Positions 6,755 to 15,446 of a stretch of 46,171 nt of DNA are shown here, piece by piece; positions within the stretch are counted from its first letter, which is position 1, and each line of letters opens with the position of its first letter. Below the pieces are notes generated by a model. That model worked only from the letters and a program-made list of their open reading frames with translations. It searched no databases and was not told where the DNA came from. Source of the DNA: an uncultured Eubacteriales bacterium. Lineage in GTDB: Bacteria > Bacillota > Clostridia > Oscillospirales > Oscillospiraceae. The position numbers and the translations under genes were made by a program. The DNA is taken from assembly GCA_900552015.1 (NCBI GenBank), contig URXY01000007.1, forward strand, positions 1 to 46,171, given 5' to 3'.

Positions 6755-8086
6755 ATGTCAAAAAAAGCCAATCCCGCAGCGCTGCTGCCGATCTTCGTTT
6801 TCCTGTTCCTGTACTTGGGCCTCGGCCTTATTTTTGAGTATAGGCTCAAGATCCCGATGGGATTTTATTCCATCCCCATCGTCGTCGTTTTCCTCATTGC
6901 GCTGCTCGTGGCCTGCTGCCAGAACCGCGCGCTGTCGTTCGACGAAAAGCTCACGCTGATGGGCCACGGAGTCGGCGATAGGAACATCATCACGATGCTG
7001 CTCATCTTCTTAGCCGCCGGTATGTTTGTCGGCGTCGTGGGCCGCTCGAGTGCGGAGAGCGTCGCGTACTTCATGCTCTCGATCATTCCGTCGAAATTTG
7101 CTGTCGCGGTGCTGTTCGTCGTGAGCTGCTTTGTCTCCACCGCGATGGGCACAAGCGTCGGCACCATCACGCTCATCGTCCCCATCGCCATCCCCATTGC
7201 CGCGGCGAGCGGCTACTCCCTGCCGCTGTGCGTCGCGTCCGTCATGGGCGGAGCGATGTTCGGCGACAATCTGAGCTTCATCTCCGATACGACCATCGCC
7301 GCCTGCAACGGTCAGGGCTGCGCGATGAAGGATAAATTCCGCGAGAATTTCCACATTGCCTTCCCCGCCGCGCTCGCGTCGCTCGCGCTCATCCTCGTGC
7401 TGACGCTGAACGCCGACGTGACGCCCGCGGAAATTCCGCCCTATGACCTCATCCAGATCATCCCCTATGTACTCGTGCTCATCGGCGGCATCATCGGCAT
7501 CAATGTCTTTGTGGTGCTGCTCATCGGCATCGTCTCCGGCGCGGTCATCGCGCTCGCGACCGGCGCAACGGGGCAGACCGGTATCCTCGCCGTCAAGGCG
7601 CTGCTTGAGAATATGGGCAGCGGCGCGGCCGGCATGTTCGAAACGTCGATGGTCGCGATCTTAGTTTCCGCCATCTGCGCGCTGATCCGTGAGTACGGCG
7701 GCTTCGAGGCGCTGCTCGGCTGGATCCGCAAAGCCTTCCGCGGCAAGCGCGGCGGCCAGATCGGCATGGGCCTTCTCGTCGGCGCGATGGACATTGCCAC
7801 CGCGAACAACACCGTCGCCATCGTTATGGCGAACCCCATCGCCAAGGAGATGAGCGAGGAGTACGGCATCACACCGCGCAAGGCAGCCTCCATTCTCGAC
7901 ACGTTCTCCTGTATCTTCCAGGGTATCATCCCCTACGGCGCGCAGATGCTCGTCGCCATCTCCGCGGCGCACGAGCTGGGCTACGCCATTTCTGCGTTCG
8001 ACATCATCCCGAACCTCTTCTACCCCTTCCTGCTGGCGGTGAGCTCGCTGTTCTTCATCGCCGTGGACGGCAAGAAGAAGGCGTAA
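6755..8086 (+). CDS. Na+/H+ antiporter, NhaC family
   Basis: 443 residues, an integral membrane protein with about eleven hydrophobic segments. The family signature region GDNLSFISDTTIAAC (about residue 170) and the paired unwound segment AMDIATANNTVAIV (about 345) mark it as an NhaC/IT-superfamily antiporter. Members exchange cytoplasmic Na+ for H+; some relatives carry metabolites such as malate/lactate, so the substrate is inferred. ATG 6755 (MSKKANPAALLP) was preferred over the in-frame ATG at 6728, which falls inside the T-tract of the leader hairpin; no strong ribosome site marks either. The HAD phosphatase gene starts 4 bases after its stop, so the genes from here to 10362 are probably co-transcribed. 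Confidence 0.88.
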   Translation: MSKKANPAALLPIFVFLFLYLGLGLIFEYRLKIPMGFYSIPIVVVFLIALLVACCQNRALSFDEKLTLMGHGVGDRNIITMLLIFLAAGMFVGVVGRSSAESVAYFMLSIIPSKFAVAVLFVVSCFVSTAMGTSVGTITLIVPIAIPIAAASGYSLPLCVASVMGGAMFGDNLSFISDTTIAACNGQGCAMKDKFRENFHIAFPAALASLALILVLTLNADVTPAEIPPYDLIQIIPYVLVLIGGIIGINVFVVLLIGIVSGAVIALATGATGQTGILAVKALLENMGSGAAGMFETSMVAILVSAICALIREYGGFEALLGWIRKAFRGKRGGQIGMGLLVGAMDIATANNTVAIVMANPIAKEMSEEYGITPRKAASILDTFSCIFQGIIPYGAQMLVAISAAHELGYAISAFDIIPNLFYPFLLAVSSLFFIAVDGKKKA

Positions 8087-8090
8087 GGCC

Positions 8091-8894
8091 ATGGCTGACT
8101 ACAGCGCCCTGCGGCGCAAAAAGCTCTTTCTTTTCGACCTTGACGGCACGCTGTATCTGGGCGATACGCTCTTCCCCGGCGCGAAAGAACTGCTCGCGTG
8201 CATCCGCGCGCGGGGCGGGCAGTACCGTTTTCTCACAAACAACTCCTCGCGCAGCGTAGCGGCCTACGTCAAAAAGCTCACGCGCCTCGGCGTCGCGACG
8301 GAGGCGGCCGATTTTCTCACCTCGGTCGACGCGCTGATTCACTATCTCCGCGAGCACGGCGGAGAAGACCGACGCCATTACGTCTGCGGTACGGAGTCGA
8401 TGAAGTCGCAGCTGCGCGCGGCGGGCTTTACCGTCGCAGAACGGCGTGAGGACGCGAACGCGCTCCTGATGGGCTTCGACACCGAGCTGACCTTTCAAAA
8501 GCTGGAGGACGCCTGCATCCTGCTCGGTCAGGGCGTTCCCTACGTTGCGACAAATCCCGATTGGGTCTGCCCCACGGCCTACGGCTTCGTGCCCGACTGC
8601 GGGAGCGTGTGCGAAATGCTCTGGCGCGCGACTTCCCGCCGCCCCGTCGTCATCGGCAAGCCCGAGCCGCTGATGCCGCAGCTCGCAATGCTCGAGGCGG
8701 GCATCTCCGCATCGGAAACACTGCTCATCGGCGACCGCGTCTACACGGACATCGCCAGCGGCGCGAACGCGGGCATCGACACGCTGCTCGTCCTCTCGGG
8801 CGAGACAAAGGAGGAAGACCTCCCCACCGCTGACCCGCAGCCGACGTTCGTTCTGCCAGACGTCGCCGCACTGCTGAACATCTTGGAATCTTAA
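8091..8894 (+). CDS. HAD-IIA family phosphatase (NagD-like)
   Basis: 267 residues with the complete HAD motif set: nucleophile loop FDLDGTLYLGD (I), LTNNSS (II), the lysine in IGKPEPLM (III) and IGDRVYTDIASG (IV). The cap is inserted between motifs II and III, as in class IIA enzymes of the NagD/p-nitrophenylphosphatase group, which hydrolyse small phosphoesters such as nucleoside monophosphates or sugar phosphates. It follows the antiporter by 4 bases and precedes the SpoU gene by 12, so it is likely translated from a shared message. The physiological substrate is unknown. Confidence 0.92.
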   Translation: MADYSALRRKKLFLFDLDGTLYLGDTLFPGAKELLACIRARGGQYRFLTNNSSRSVAAYVKKLTRLGVATEAADFLTSVDALIHYLREHGGEDRRHYVCGTESMKSQLRAAGFTVAERREDANALLMGFDTELTFQKLEDACILLGQGVPYVATNPDWVCPTAYGFVPDCGSVCEMLWRATSRRPVVIGKPEPLMPQLAMLEAGISASETLLIGDRVYTDIASGANAGIDTLLVLSGETKEEDLPTADPQPTFVLPDVAALLNILES

Positions 8895-8906
8895 AAAGGA
8901 CAAGCT

Positions 8907-9743
8907 ATGGCAAACATCATCGAAATCCACGATTTTTCCGATCCCGCGCTCGACGTCTACGCGCGCCTGACCGAAAACCAACTGCTCAATCGCGCGGACC
9001 CCGACAACGCGCTCTTCGTCGCGGAAAGTCCGCTCGTCATCGGCCGTGCGCTTGATGCGGGCTGTGAGCCGGTGTCGTTTCTGATGGAGCGGCAGCATAC
9101 GCAGGGCAAGGGGCGCGAAATTCTCGCCCGCTGCTGTCAAGATATTCCGGTTTACACCGCTGATGAATCCGTGCTGACACAGCTCACCGGCTTTCACCTG
9201 ACGCGCGGCATGCTCTGCGCCATGCGGCGGCCGAAGCTCCCAAGCGTCGAGGACGTCTGCCGCGATGCGCGGCGCCTCGTCGTGCTCGAAAACGTGATGA
9301 ATCCGACGAACATCGGCGCGATCTTCCGCTCCGCCGCCGCGCTCGGCATGGACGCAGTGCTGCTCACGACCGCGGGCAGCGATCCGCTCTATCGCCGCGC
9401 CTCGCGCGTCAGCATGGGAAATGTGTTCCTCATCCCGTGGACCTACCTGCCCGAAAGCGGCGACTGGACGCAGCTGCTGCGCGATCTCGGCTTCCGCACC
9501 GTCGCGATGGCACTGCGCAACGACTCCGTACGGCTCGACGATCCGCGCCTTGCCGCCGAAGAAAAGCTTGCCATCGTCATGGGCACGGAGGGTGACGGAC
9601 TCGCGTCCTCGACCATCGCAAGCTGCGACTACACGGTGAAGATCCCGATGTACCACGGCGTCGACTCGCTCAACGTCGCCGCAGCGAGCGCCGTGGCGTT
9701 CTATGAGCTGGGACTTCCCCCGCTGAACGAAAAGGAGGACTGA
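8907..9743 (+). CDS. TrmH/SpoU family RNA 2'-O-methyltransferase
   Basis: 278 residues. The C-terminal SPOUT domain shows all three SpoU motifs: NPTNIGAIFRSA (about 130), IVMGTEGDGL (about 225) and IPMYHGVDSLNVAAASAV (about 245), which form the knotted SAM pocket. An N-terminal substrate-binding part (about residues 1-110) precedes it. Members methylate ribose 2'-OH groups in tRNA or 23S rRNA; which RNA is targeted cannot be told here. AAAAAGGA lies upstream of ATG 8907. The next gene starts two bases after its stop. Confidence 0.92.
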   Translation: MANIIEIHDFSDPALDVYARLTENQLLNRADPDNALFVAESPLVIGRALDAGCEPVSFLMERQHTQGKGREILARCCQDIPVYTADESVLTQLTGFHLTRGMLCAMRRPKLPSVEDVCRDARRLVVLENVMNPTNIGAIFRSAAALGMDAVLLTTAGSDPLYRRASRVSMGNVFLIPWTYLPESGDWTQLLRDLGFRTVAMALRNDSVRLDDPRLAAEEKLAIVMGTEGDGLASSTIASCDYTVKIPMYHGVDSLNVAAASAVAFYELGLPPLNEKED

Positions 9744-9744
9744 C

Positions 9745-10362
9745 ATGCTGAACAATACCGGCTTCGACCTCTGGGCCGACGGCTATGACAAGAGCGTCGG
9801 CCTCTCCGACGAGAACGACCGCTACCCCTTTGCGGGCTACCGCGCCATGATGAACGCGCTCTATCAGCGCGTCCTTGCGCAGAGCGGGCATAACGTGCTG
9901 GATATCGGCTTCGGCACGGGCATACTGACCTCGCGGCTCTACGAGCAGGGCTGCCGCATCTATGGGCAGGACTTTTCCGCGCGCATGATCGAACTGGCGC
10001 AGGCAAAAATGCCGGACGCGCGGCTCTATCAGGGCGATTTTTCCAAAGGCCTTGTGCCCGAGCTTTGCGCACAGCAGTACGACGCCATCGTCGCGACCTA
10101 CTCGCTCCACCACCTGACGGACACACAGAAAATCGGCTTTCTGCGCACACTCCTGCCGCTTTTGAAGCAAGACGGCTGTCTTTTCATCGGCGACGTCGCC
10201 TTCCGCACGCGCGAAGAGCTCGAAGCGTGTCGAACTGCGGCAGGCGAGGATTGGGACTCAGATGAAATTTACTTCGTCTACGACGAGCTCCGCCCCCACT
10301 TCCCCGCGCTGACGTTTGAATCCTTCTCCCACTGCACCGCACTCCTGACGCTGCGAAAATAA
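9745..10362 (+). CDS. Class I SAM-dependent methyltransferase
   Basis: 205 residues. Motif I VLDIGFGTGILTS (about residue 51) and a following acidic residue in GQDFSARMIE mark the SAM site. YDAIVATYSLHHL (about 110) is motif II/post-II of the UbiE/Tam-like group. The substrate is unknown. A strong AAGGAGG sits in the end of the SpoU gene, and the start lies one base after that gene's stop, which suggests translational coupling. It is the last gene of the 6755-10362 unit, closed by the hairpin at 10382-10418. Confidence 0.88.
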   Translation: MLNNTGFDLWADGYDKSVGLSDENDRYPFAGYRAMMNALYQRVLAQSGHNVLDIGFGTGILTSRLYEQGCRIYGQDFSARMIELAQAKMPDARLYQGDFSKGLVPELCAQQYDAIVATYSLHHLTDTQKIGFLRTLLPLLKQDGCLFIGDVAFRTREELEACRTAAGEDWDSDEIYFVYDELRPHFPALTFESFSHCTALLTLRK

Positions 10363-10381
10363 TTTCCCTGGAAATATGATA

Positions 10382-10418
10382 AAAAGCCTCTGTATGGTCA
10401 ACCCATACAGAGGCTTTT
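10382..10418. terminator. Bidirectional terminator
   Basis: AAAAGCCTCTGTATGG (10382-10397), loop TCAAC, and the complementary arm ending CTTTT (10403-10418): a 16-bp stem between the convergent methyltransferase and ysxC genes. Confidence 0.93.
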
Positions 10419-10438
10419 CTGTGAAGCATTATTCCTTT

Positions 10439-11032
10439 TCAGTCGTTCAAATGGTCGAGGATCGCCGCGATCAGCTGCTCCTTGCCCGTGCCCTTTTCGG
10501 CAGAGAACGGAATGACGAGCTCATCGTCGCGCAAACTCAGCGTCTCGCGAATTTGGGCAAGATTCGGCTCGATCTCGCGCGCTTTGAGCTTGTCGAGCTT
10601 GTTCGCCACGATCACGACGGGACAGCCCGTCTGCACGAAGTAGTCGTGCATCGTCACGTCGTCCGCCGTCGGCTTGTGCCGCGCGTCGACAATCTGTACG
10701 CCGAGGTGAATGAGCCCCGCAGACTGGAAATAGTTTTCCATCAGCTTGCCCCAGCGGTCGCGCTCGGTCTTGGAGACCTTGGCGTAGCCGTAGCCCGGCA
10801 GGTCGACGAGGTAGAGCTTGCCGTCGATCTTAAAGTAGTTGATCTGCGAGGTCTTGCCCGGGGACGCGCCCACGCGGGCAAAGTTCTTGCGGTTGACGAG
10901 CCGGTTGATGACGGACGATTTGCCGACGTTCGACCGCCCCGCAAACGCGAGCTGCGGCATCCCGTCGCGCACGAACTGCTTTTCCGACGCCGCCGAGAGG
11001 ATGAATTCGACCTTGTTGAAGTTGATCGCCAT
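10439..11032 (-). CDS. ysxC: Ribosome biogenesis GTPase YsxC/EngB
   Basis: 197 residues, full length for the EngB/YihA/YsxC family. G1 GRSNVGKSS (about 32), G3 DLPGYG (about 75) and G4 NKLDK (about 142) are intact. This essential GTPase assists late assembly of the 50S subunit. It lies 15 bases after lon, the usual clostridial and Bacillus order lon-ysxC, so it belongs to the quality-control unit transcribed leftwards from clpP/clpX. Confidence 0.97.
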   Translation of the reverse strand: MAINFNKVEFILSAASEKQFVRDGMPQLAFAGRSNVGKSSVINRLVNRKNFARVGASPGKTSQINYFKIDGKLYLVDLPGYGYAKVSKTERDRWGKLMENYFQSAGLIHLGVQIVDARHKPTADDVTMHDYFVQTGCPVVIVANKLDKLKAREIEPNLAQIRETLSLRDDELVIPFSAEKGTGKEQLIAAILDHLND

Positions 11033-11047
11033 GGTTTTCGTTTCCTT

Positions 11048-13453
11048 TCAGCTCATTTCGCCCGCACGCAGCGCGCCATGCGCGCTCTCCTGCACGGGAA
11101 GATAGCCCTCATGTGCGGCGGCGGTGCATTTTTCCGGCAGCACGAGCGCCTCGGCAAAGACGGCGTCCACCGTCTCGACCGGCACAAAACGCAGCTTTTC
11201 GCGCACGTTCGGGTCGATCTCTGCAAGGTCTTTTTCATTCTCCTTCGGCAGGATGACGGTATGTACGCCCGCGCGGAGCGCGCCCATCGTCTTTTCGCGC
11301 AAGCCCCCGATGGCGAGCACACGGCCGCGCAGCGTGATCTCGCCCGTCATGGCGACATCGCGGTGCACCGCCTGACTCGTCAGCGCGGAGAGCACCGCTG
11401 TCGCGATGGCAATACCGGCGCTGGGTCCGTCCTTGGGGATGGCCCCCTCAGGGAAGTGGATATGGATGTCCCTCGTCTTGTAGAAGTCCGGCGCGATGCC
11501 GAGCTCCTGCGCCCGCTGGCGCAGGCACGAGAGTGCCGCGCGGCAGCTCTCCTGCATCACGTCGCCCAGGTTGCCCGTGAGCTCGACCTTGCCGCTGCCA
11601 TCCATCACGCCGACCTCGACGGGCAGAATTTCTCCGCCCACTTCAGTCCATGCAAGGCCGTTCACCACGCCGACAAGGTCCTTTTCGGGAATCTTCTCCT
11701 GTGCAGCACGCGGCGCACCGAGGAAGTCCTTGATGTTCTTCTCTGTCACGGTGACTCGCTTTACATCGCTTGTGGCAAGCTGCATTGCCGCCTTGCGGCA
11801 GATCTTTCCAAGCTGACGCTCAAGTGAGCGCACGCCGCTCTCGCGCGTGTAGCGCGCGATAACCGCGCGCAGGGCATTCTCGTCCACGCGCAGGTTCGAG
11901 GCCGTGAGCCCGTGCGCCTGCCGCTCCTTGGGCAGCAGGTGCCGCTGCGCGATCTGCACCTTCTCCTCGTCCGTGTAGCTCGGGATCTCGATGATCTCCA
12001 TGCGGTCGAGCAGCGGGCGGGGGATGGTGTCGAGCGTGTTGGCCGTCATGATGAACATCACGCGGCTCAAATCGACGGGAATTTCAAGGTAGTGGTCGCG
12101 GAAGGCGTAGTTCTGCTCGCTGTCGAGCACCTCGAGCAGTGCGCTCGCGGGGTCGCCGCGCCCGTCGCTGCCCATTTTGTCGACCTCGTCGAGCACGAGC
12201 AGCGGATTCATCGAGCCGCTGCGGGTGATGGCCTCAATGATGCGGCCGGGCATCGCGCCGATGTAGGTCTTGCGGTGGCCGCGGATATCCGCCTCGTCGC
12301 GCACGCCGCCAAGCGACAGCCGCGCGACCTTGCGGTTCATCGCCCGTGCGACCGACAGCGCGATCGACGTCTTGCCGACGCCCGGAGGGCCGACAAGGCA
12401 GAGGATCTGTCCCTTCGCCTCGGGGTTGAGCTGGCGCACGGCGATGAATTCGAGGATGCGCTCCTTGACCTTCTGCAAGCCGTAGTGGTCGTGGTCGAGG
12501 ATCTTGCGCGCGGCGTCTACGCTCGCGCGCTCCTTCGTCTCCTCGCCCCAGGGCATTTCAAGGCAGGTGTCGAGATAATTGCGCAGCACGCTCGCCTCAG
12601 CGCTGCCGAACGGCTGCTTGGCGAGCTTATCCACATCCTTCAGGAGCTTTTCGCGCACCTCGTCGCTGAGCTTTGCCTGCGTGATCTTCGTGCGGTATTC
12701 GTCGAGCTCCTCGTCCTCCCCGCCCTCGCCGATCTCATTCTGTAAAACCTTGATCTGCTCACGCAGGACAAAGTTCTTCTGAATTTTGCCCACACGGGAG
12801 CGGACCTTGCTCTCGATATCCTGCTCCATCGCGGTCACGTCGATCTCACGGCGCAGGATCTCATTCATGCGCTGAAGACGCGGCAGCGGGCGCAGCTCAT
12901 CCAGAATGTCCTGCTTGTCCTGATAACGCAGGTTGAGCTGCTGGGCGATAAAATCGGCAAGATAGCCCGGGTCGTTCGTACCGAGAATGGCGGCATAGAC
13001 CTCGTCGGGGAGTTTTTGTGTGATCTCGGTGTATTCGGTGAGATTGGCATAGGTCTGGCGAAGCATCGCTTCGGTACGCTTGCCGTAGCGCGAGAGCGCT
13101 GGCGGCTCGTTGATGAGCTCCGCCTGCGCCTGCAAAAACGGCTCGCGCTGCCAAAGGCGCTTCAAACGGGCACGGCACGCCCCCTCCATCATCACACGCA
13201 GCACGCGGTCAGATACGCGCAATATCTGCGTCACGCGCGCGACTGTGCCGATCTCGTAAAGGTCCTTTTCCTCCGGCAGTTCCACGCCCAGTTCGCGCTG
13301 CGTGACGAGGAAGACCTCTTCCCCGTTCTCCATGGCGCGCTCCAGCGCGCGCACGGAAATTTCACGCTCAAGGTCAAAGCTGGTGTTCATGCGTGGGAAG
13401 ATATTGAGCCCCCGCAGCGCGATGACCGGAAGATTTTTTGTCACAGGTTCCAT
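11048..13453 (-). CDS. lon: ATP-dependent protease Lon (LonA)
   Basis: 801 residues, normal LonA length: an N-terminal substrate domain (about 1-300), an AAA+ module with Walker A GPPGVGKTS (about 355) and a C-terminal Ser-Lys protease. The catalytic serine is in KDGPSAGIAIA (about 677) and the lysine in REKTMGALRAG (about 720). It degrades misfolded and regulatory proteins in the cytoplasm. GGAGAGACCC precedes ATG 13453. It lies 10 bases after clpX and 15 before ysxC. No CIRCE or CtsR-type operator is visible inside the block. Confidence 0.98.
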   Translation of the reverse strand: MEPVTKNLPVIALRGLNIFPRMNTSFDLEREISVRALERAMENGEEVFLVTQRELGVELPEEKDLYEIGTVARVTQILRVSDRVLRVMMEGACRARLKRLWQREPFLQAQAELINEPPALSRYGKRTEAMLRQTYANLTEYTEITQKLPDEVYAAILGTNDPGYLADFIAQQLNLRYQDKQDILDELRPLPRLQRMNEILRREIDVTAMEQDIESKVRSRVGKIQKNFVLREQIKVLQNEIGEGGEDEELDEYRTKITQAKLSDEVREKLLKDVDKLAKQPFGSAEASVLRNYLDTCLEMPWGEETKERASVDAARKILDHDHYGLQKVKERILEFIAVRQLNPEAKGQILCLVGPPGVGKTSIALSVARAMNRKVARLSLGGVRDEADIRGHRKTYIGAMPGRIIEAITRSGSMNPLLVLDEVDKMGSDGRGDPASALLEVLDSEQNYAFRDHYLEIPVDLSRVMFIMTANTLDTIPRPLLDRMEIIEIPSYTDEEKVQIAQRHLLPKERQAHGLTASNLRVDENALRAVIARYTRESGVRSLERQLGKICRKAAMQLATSDVKRVTVTEKNIKDFLGAPRAAQEKIPEKDLVGVVNGLAWTEVGGEILPVEVGVMDGSGKVELTGNLGDVMQESCRAALSCLRQRAQELGIAPDFYKTRDIHIHFPEGAIPKDGPSAGIAIATAVLSALTSQAVHRDVAMTGEITLRGRVLAIGGLREKTMGALRAGVHTVILPKENEKDLAEIDPNVREKLRFVPVETVDAVFAEALVLPEKCTAAAHEGYLPVQESAHGALRAGEMS

Positions 13454-13463
13454 GGGTCTCTCC

Positions 13464-14735
13464 TTACGAGGCAGAGTCCGCCGGCTGCGGCGCCGGCTCC
13501 GCCCCTTCCTTGCTGCGGTGAGAAATTTGCGGCTGCTCCGTTCCTTCCACGCAGCCCTCGGTGATGGTCACGCGGTCGATCGTGCGGTCGGACGGGATGT
13601 CGTACATCACGTTCATCAACAGCCCCTCCATGACCGCGCGCAGACCGCGCGCGCCGATCTTGCGCGCGATGGCCTTGTCGGCGATCGCCTCGAGCGCCTT
13701 CGGCTCGAAGACGAGCTCGGCATCGTCGTAAGAAAACAGCTTTTGATACTGCTTGACGAGCGCGTTTTTCGGCTGGGTCAGGATCTTGACAAGATCTTCG
13801 CGCGTGAGCGCGTTGAGCGCGGTGATGACCGGAAGACGGCCAACCAGCTCGGGGATGATGCCAAACTTGAGGATATCGTGTGGCTGCACCTCGCTGAGGA
13901 TCTTGCTGTCGTCGATCTCCGCCTTGCTCTTGACATCCGCGCCGAAGCCCATCGACTTGCGGTCAAGACGGCTCTCGATGATCTTCTCAAGCCCCTCGAA
14001 CGCACCGCCGCAGATGAAGAGGATGTTGTGCGTGTCGATCTGGATGAACTCCTGATGCGGATGCTTGCGCCCGCCCTGCGGCGGCACGTTCGCGACCGTA
14101 CCTTCGACGATCTTCAAGAGCGCCTGCTGCACGCCCTCACCGGAGACATCGCGCGTGATGGAGGTATTCTCGCTCTTACGGGCGATCTTGTCGATCTCGT
14201 CGACATAGATGATGCCGCGCTCGGCAAGCTCCACATCGTAATCCGCCGCCTGTAAAAGGCGGAGCAGGATGTTTTCCACATCGTCGCCGACGTAGCCCGC
14301 TTCGGTGAGGGTCGTCGCATCGGCGATGGCAAAGGGCACCTTTAAGATGCGGGCAAGCGTCTGGGCAAAGAGCGTCTTGCCGCTGCCGGTGGGGCCAAGG
14401 AGGAGGATATTGCTCTTTTGCAGCTCCACCTCATCGTCGCCGCCGAAGAAGATGCGCTTATAGTGGTTGTAAACGGACACGGACAGCGCGACCTTCGCGG
14501 CTTCCTGCCCGATGATATACTGGTCCAGCACGTCGTGTATCTCGCGCGGCGTGGGGATGGACTCGGGCGCTTCGAGCCCCTCGTGGGACTCGTAGCCATC
14601 CTCGAGCACTTCCATGCACAGCCGCACGCACTCGTCGCAGATGCGCACGCCAGAGCCCTGGATCATGCGGTGCACTTCGTGCTCGCTCTTGCCGCAGAAC
14701 GAGCAGCGAAGCTCTTTTTTCCTATCTTCACTCAT
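13464..14735 (-). CDS. clpX: ClpXP unfoldase subunit ClpX
   Basis: 423 residues. The N-terminal zinc finger has four cysteines (C11, C14, C33, C36). The AAA+ domain has Walker A GPTGSGKT, Walker B YVDEIDK and a ClpP-docking loop KSMGFGADV (MGF instead of IGF). The hexamer recognises, unfolds and threads substrates into ClpP. The start is 13 bases after the clpP stop, and clpP-clpX-lon-ysxC are contiguous. Confidence 0.98.
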   Translation of the reverse strand: MSEDRKKELRCSFCGKSEHEVHRMIQGSGVRICDECVRLCMEVLEDGYESHEGLEAPESIPTPREIHDVLDQYIIGQEAAKVALSVSVYNHYKRIFFGGDDEVELQKSNILLLGPTGSGKTLFAQTLARILKVPFAIADATTLTEAGYVGDDVENILLRLLQAADYDVELAERGIIYVDEIDKIARKSENTSITRDVSGEGVQQALLKIVEGTVANVPPQGGRKHPHQEFIQIDTHNILFICGGAFEGLEKIIESRLDRKSMGFGADVKSKAEIDDSKILSEVQPHDILKFGIIPELVGRLPVITALNALTREDLVKILTQPKNALVKQYQKLFSYDDAELVFEPKALEAIADKAIARKIGARGLRAVMEGLLMNVMYDIPSDRTIDRVTITEGCVEGTEQPQISHRSKEGAEPAPQPADSAS

Positions 14736-14748
14736 ATGCTAAAAATCC

Positions 14749-15330
14749 TTATCTCTTGTAAATGACCTTGTCCACAAGGCCGTAAGCCTGCGCCTCATCG
14801 GCGCTCATCCAATGGTCGCGCTCGGAGTCGAGCTTGACCTGCTCAGGCGTCTTGCCGGTGTTTTCCGCCAGGATCTTGTTCAAGCGCTGCTTGATCTTCA
14901 GGAAGTGCTCCACATCGCTCTCCATATCCGTGACCTTGCCCTGCGTACCGGCGGAGGGCTGGTGGATCATGATCTCCGCATTCGGCAGCGCGATGCGCTT
15001 GCCCTTGGCGCCGGAGGAGAGCAGGAACGCGCCCATGCTGGCGGCGAGGCCGACGCAGATGGTGGACACATCGCACTTGATATACTGCATCGTGTCGTAG
15101 ATCGCCATACCAGCCGTCACGCTGCCGCCAGGGGAGTTGATATAGAGCTGGATGTCCTTGTCGGGGTCCTTGGCCTCGAGGAACAAAAGCTGCGAAACGA
15201 TCAGGCTCGCGGTCGCGTCGTTGACCTCCTCGCCGAGGAAGATGATACGGTCTTCCAGCAGGCGGGAGAAAATGTCGTAGGAACGCTCGCCGCGGTTGGT
15301 CTGTTCAATGACGTAAGGGACTAAACTCAT
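14749..15330 (-). CDS. clpP: ClpP protease subunit
   Basis: 193 residues with the serine-protease triad Ser98 (GLAASMGAF), His123 (MIHQPSAG) and Asp172 (SERDHW). It forms the tetradecameric proteolytic chamber used by ClpX and other Clp ATPases. I chose ATG 15330 (MSLVPYVIEQ) because AAGGAGG lies 8 bases upstream; the ATG 21 bases earlier overlaps that ribosome site. A 15-bp inverted repeat (15379-15415) lies between it and tig. Confidence 0.98.
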   Translation of the reverse strand: MSLVPYVIEQTNRGERSYDIFSRLLEDRIIFLGEEVNDATASLIVSQLLFLEAKDPDKDIQLYINSPGGSVTAGMAIYDTMQYIKCDVSTICVGLAASMGAFLLSSGAKGKRIALPNAEIMIHQPSAGTQGKVTDMESDVEHFLKIKQRLNKILAENTGKTPEQVKLDSERDHWMSADEAQAYGLVDKVIYKR

Positions 15331-15378
15331 CTTGGTAACCTCCTTGTTCATACCCTGTTCAAAAAGTTGGTATGTACG

Positions 15379-15415
15379 CGATCAACCACAAATGGCTGGC
15401 ATTTGTGGTTGATCG
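15379..15415. repeat. Perfect 15-bp inverted repeat between tig and clpP
   Basis: CGATCAACCACAAAT (15379-15393), 7-base loop, ATTTGTGGTTGATCG (15401-15415). No U-run follows directly on either strand (TTTTT comes about 12 bases later on the minus strand), so it is not a standard terminator. It may be an mRNA-processing or stabilising hairpin that sets the tig:clpP ratio, or an operator upstream of clpP. Confidence 0.8.
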
Positions 15416-15446
15416 TCGTTTCTATCTATTATGGCCGCTTTGCCGA

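Noticed and set aside
8055..9755. 566-codon antisense frame over the HAD and SpoU genes
   Set aside because: Shadow of two well-supported genes; the composition (Arg/Ala/His-rich) is not protein-like.
10376..11827. 483-codon plus-strand frame over ysxC and lon
   Set aside because: Antisense shadow; the sense genes carry complete GTPase and protease motifs.
15379..15415. CIRCE or CtsR heat-shock operator upstream of clpP
   Set aside because: The arms do not match TTAGCACTC-N9-GAGTGCTAA or the GGTCAAA repeat of CtsR.
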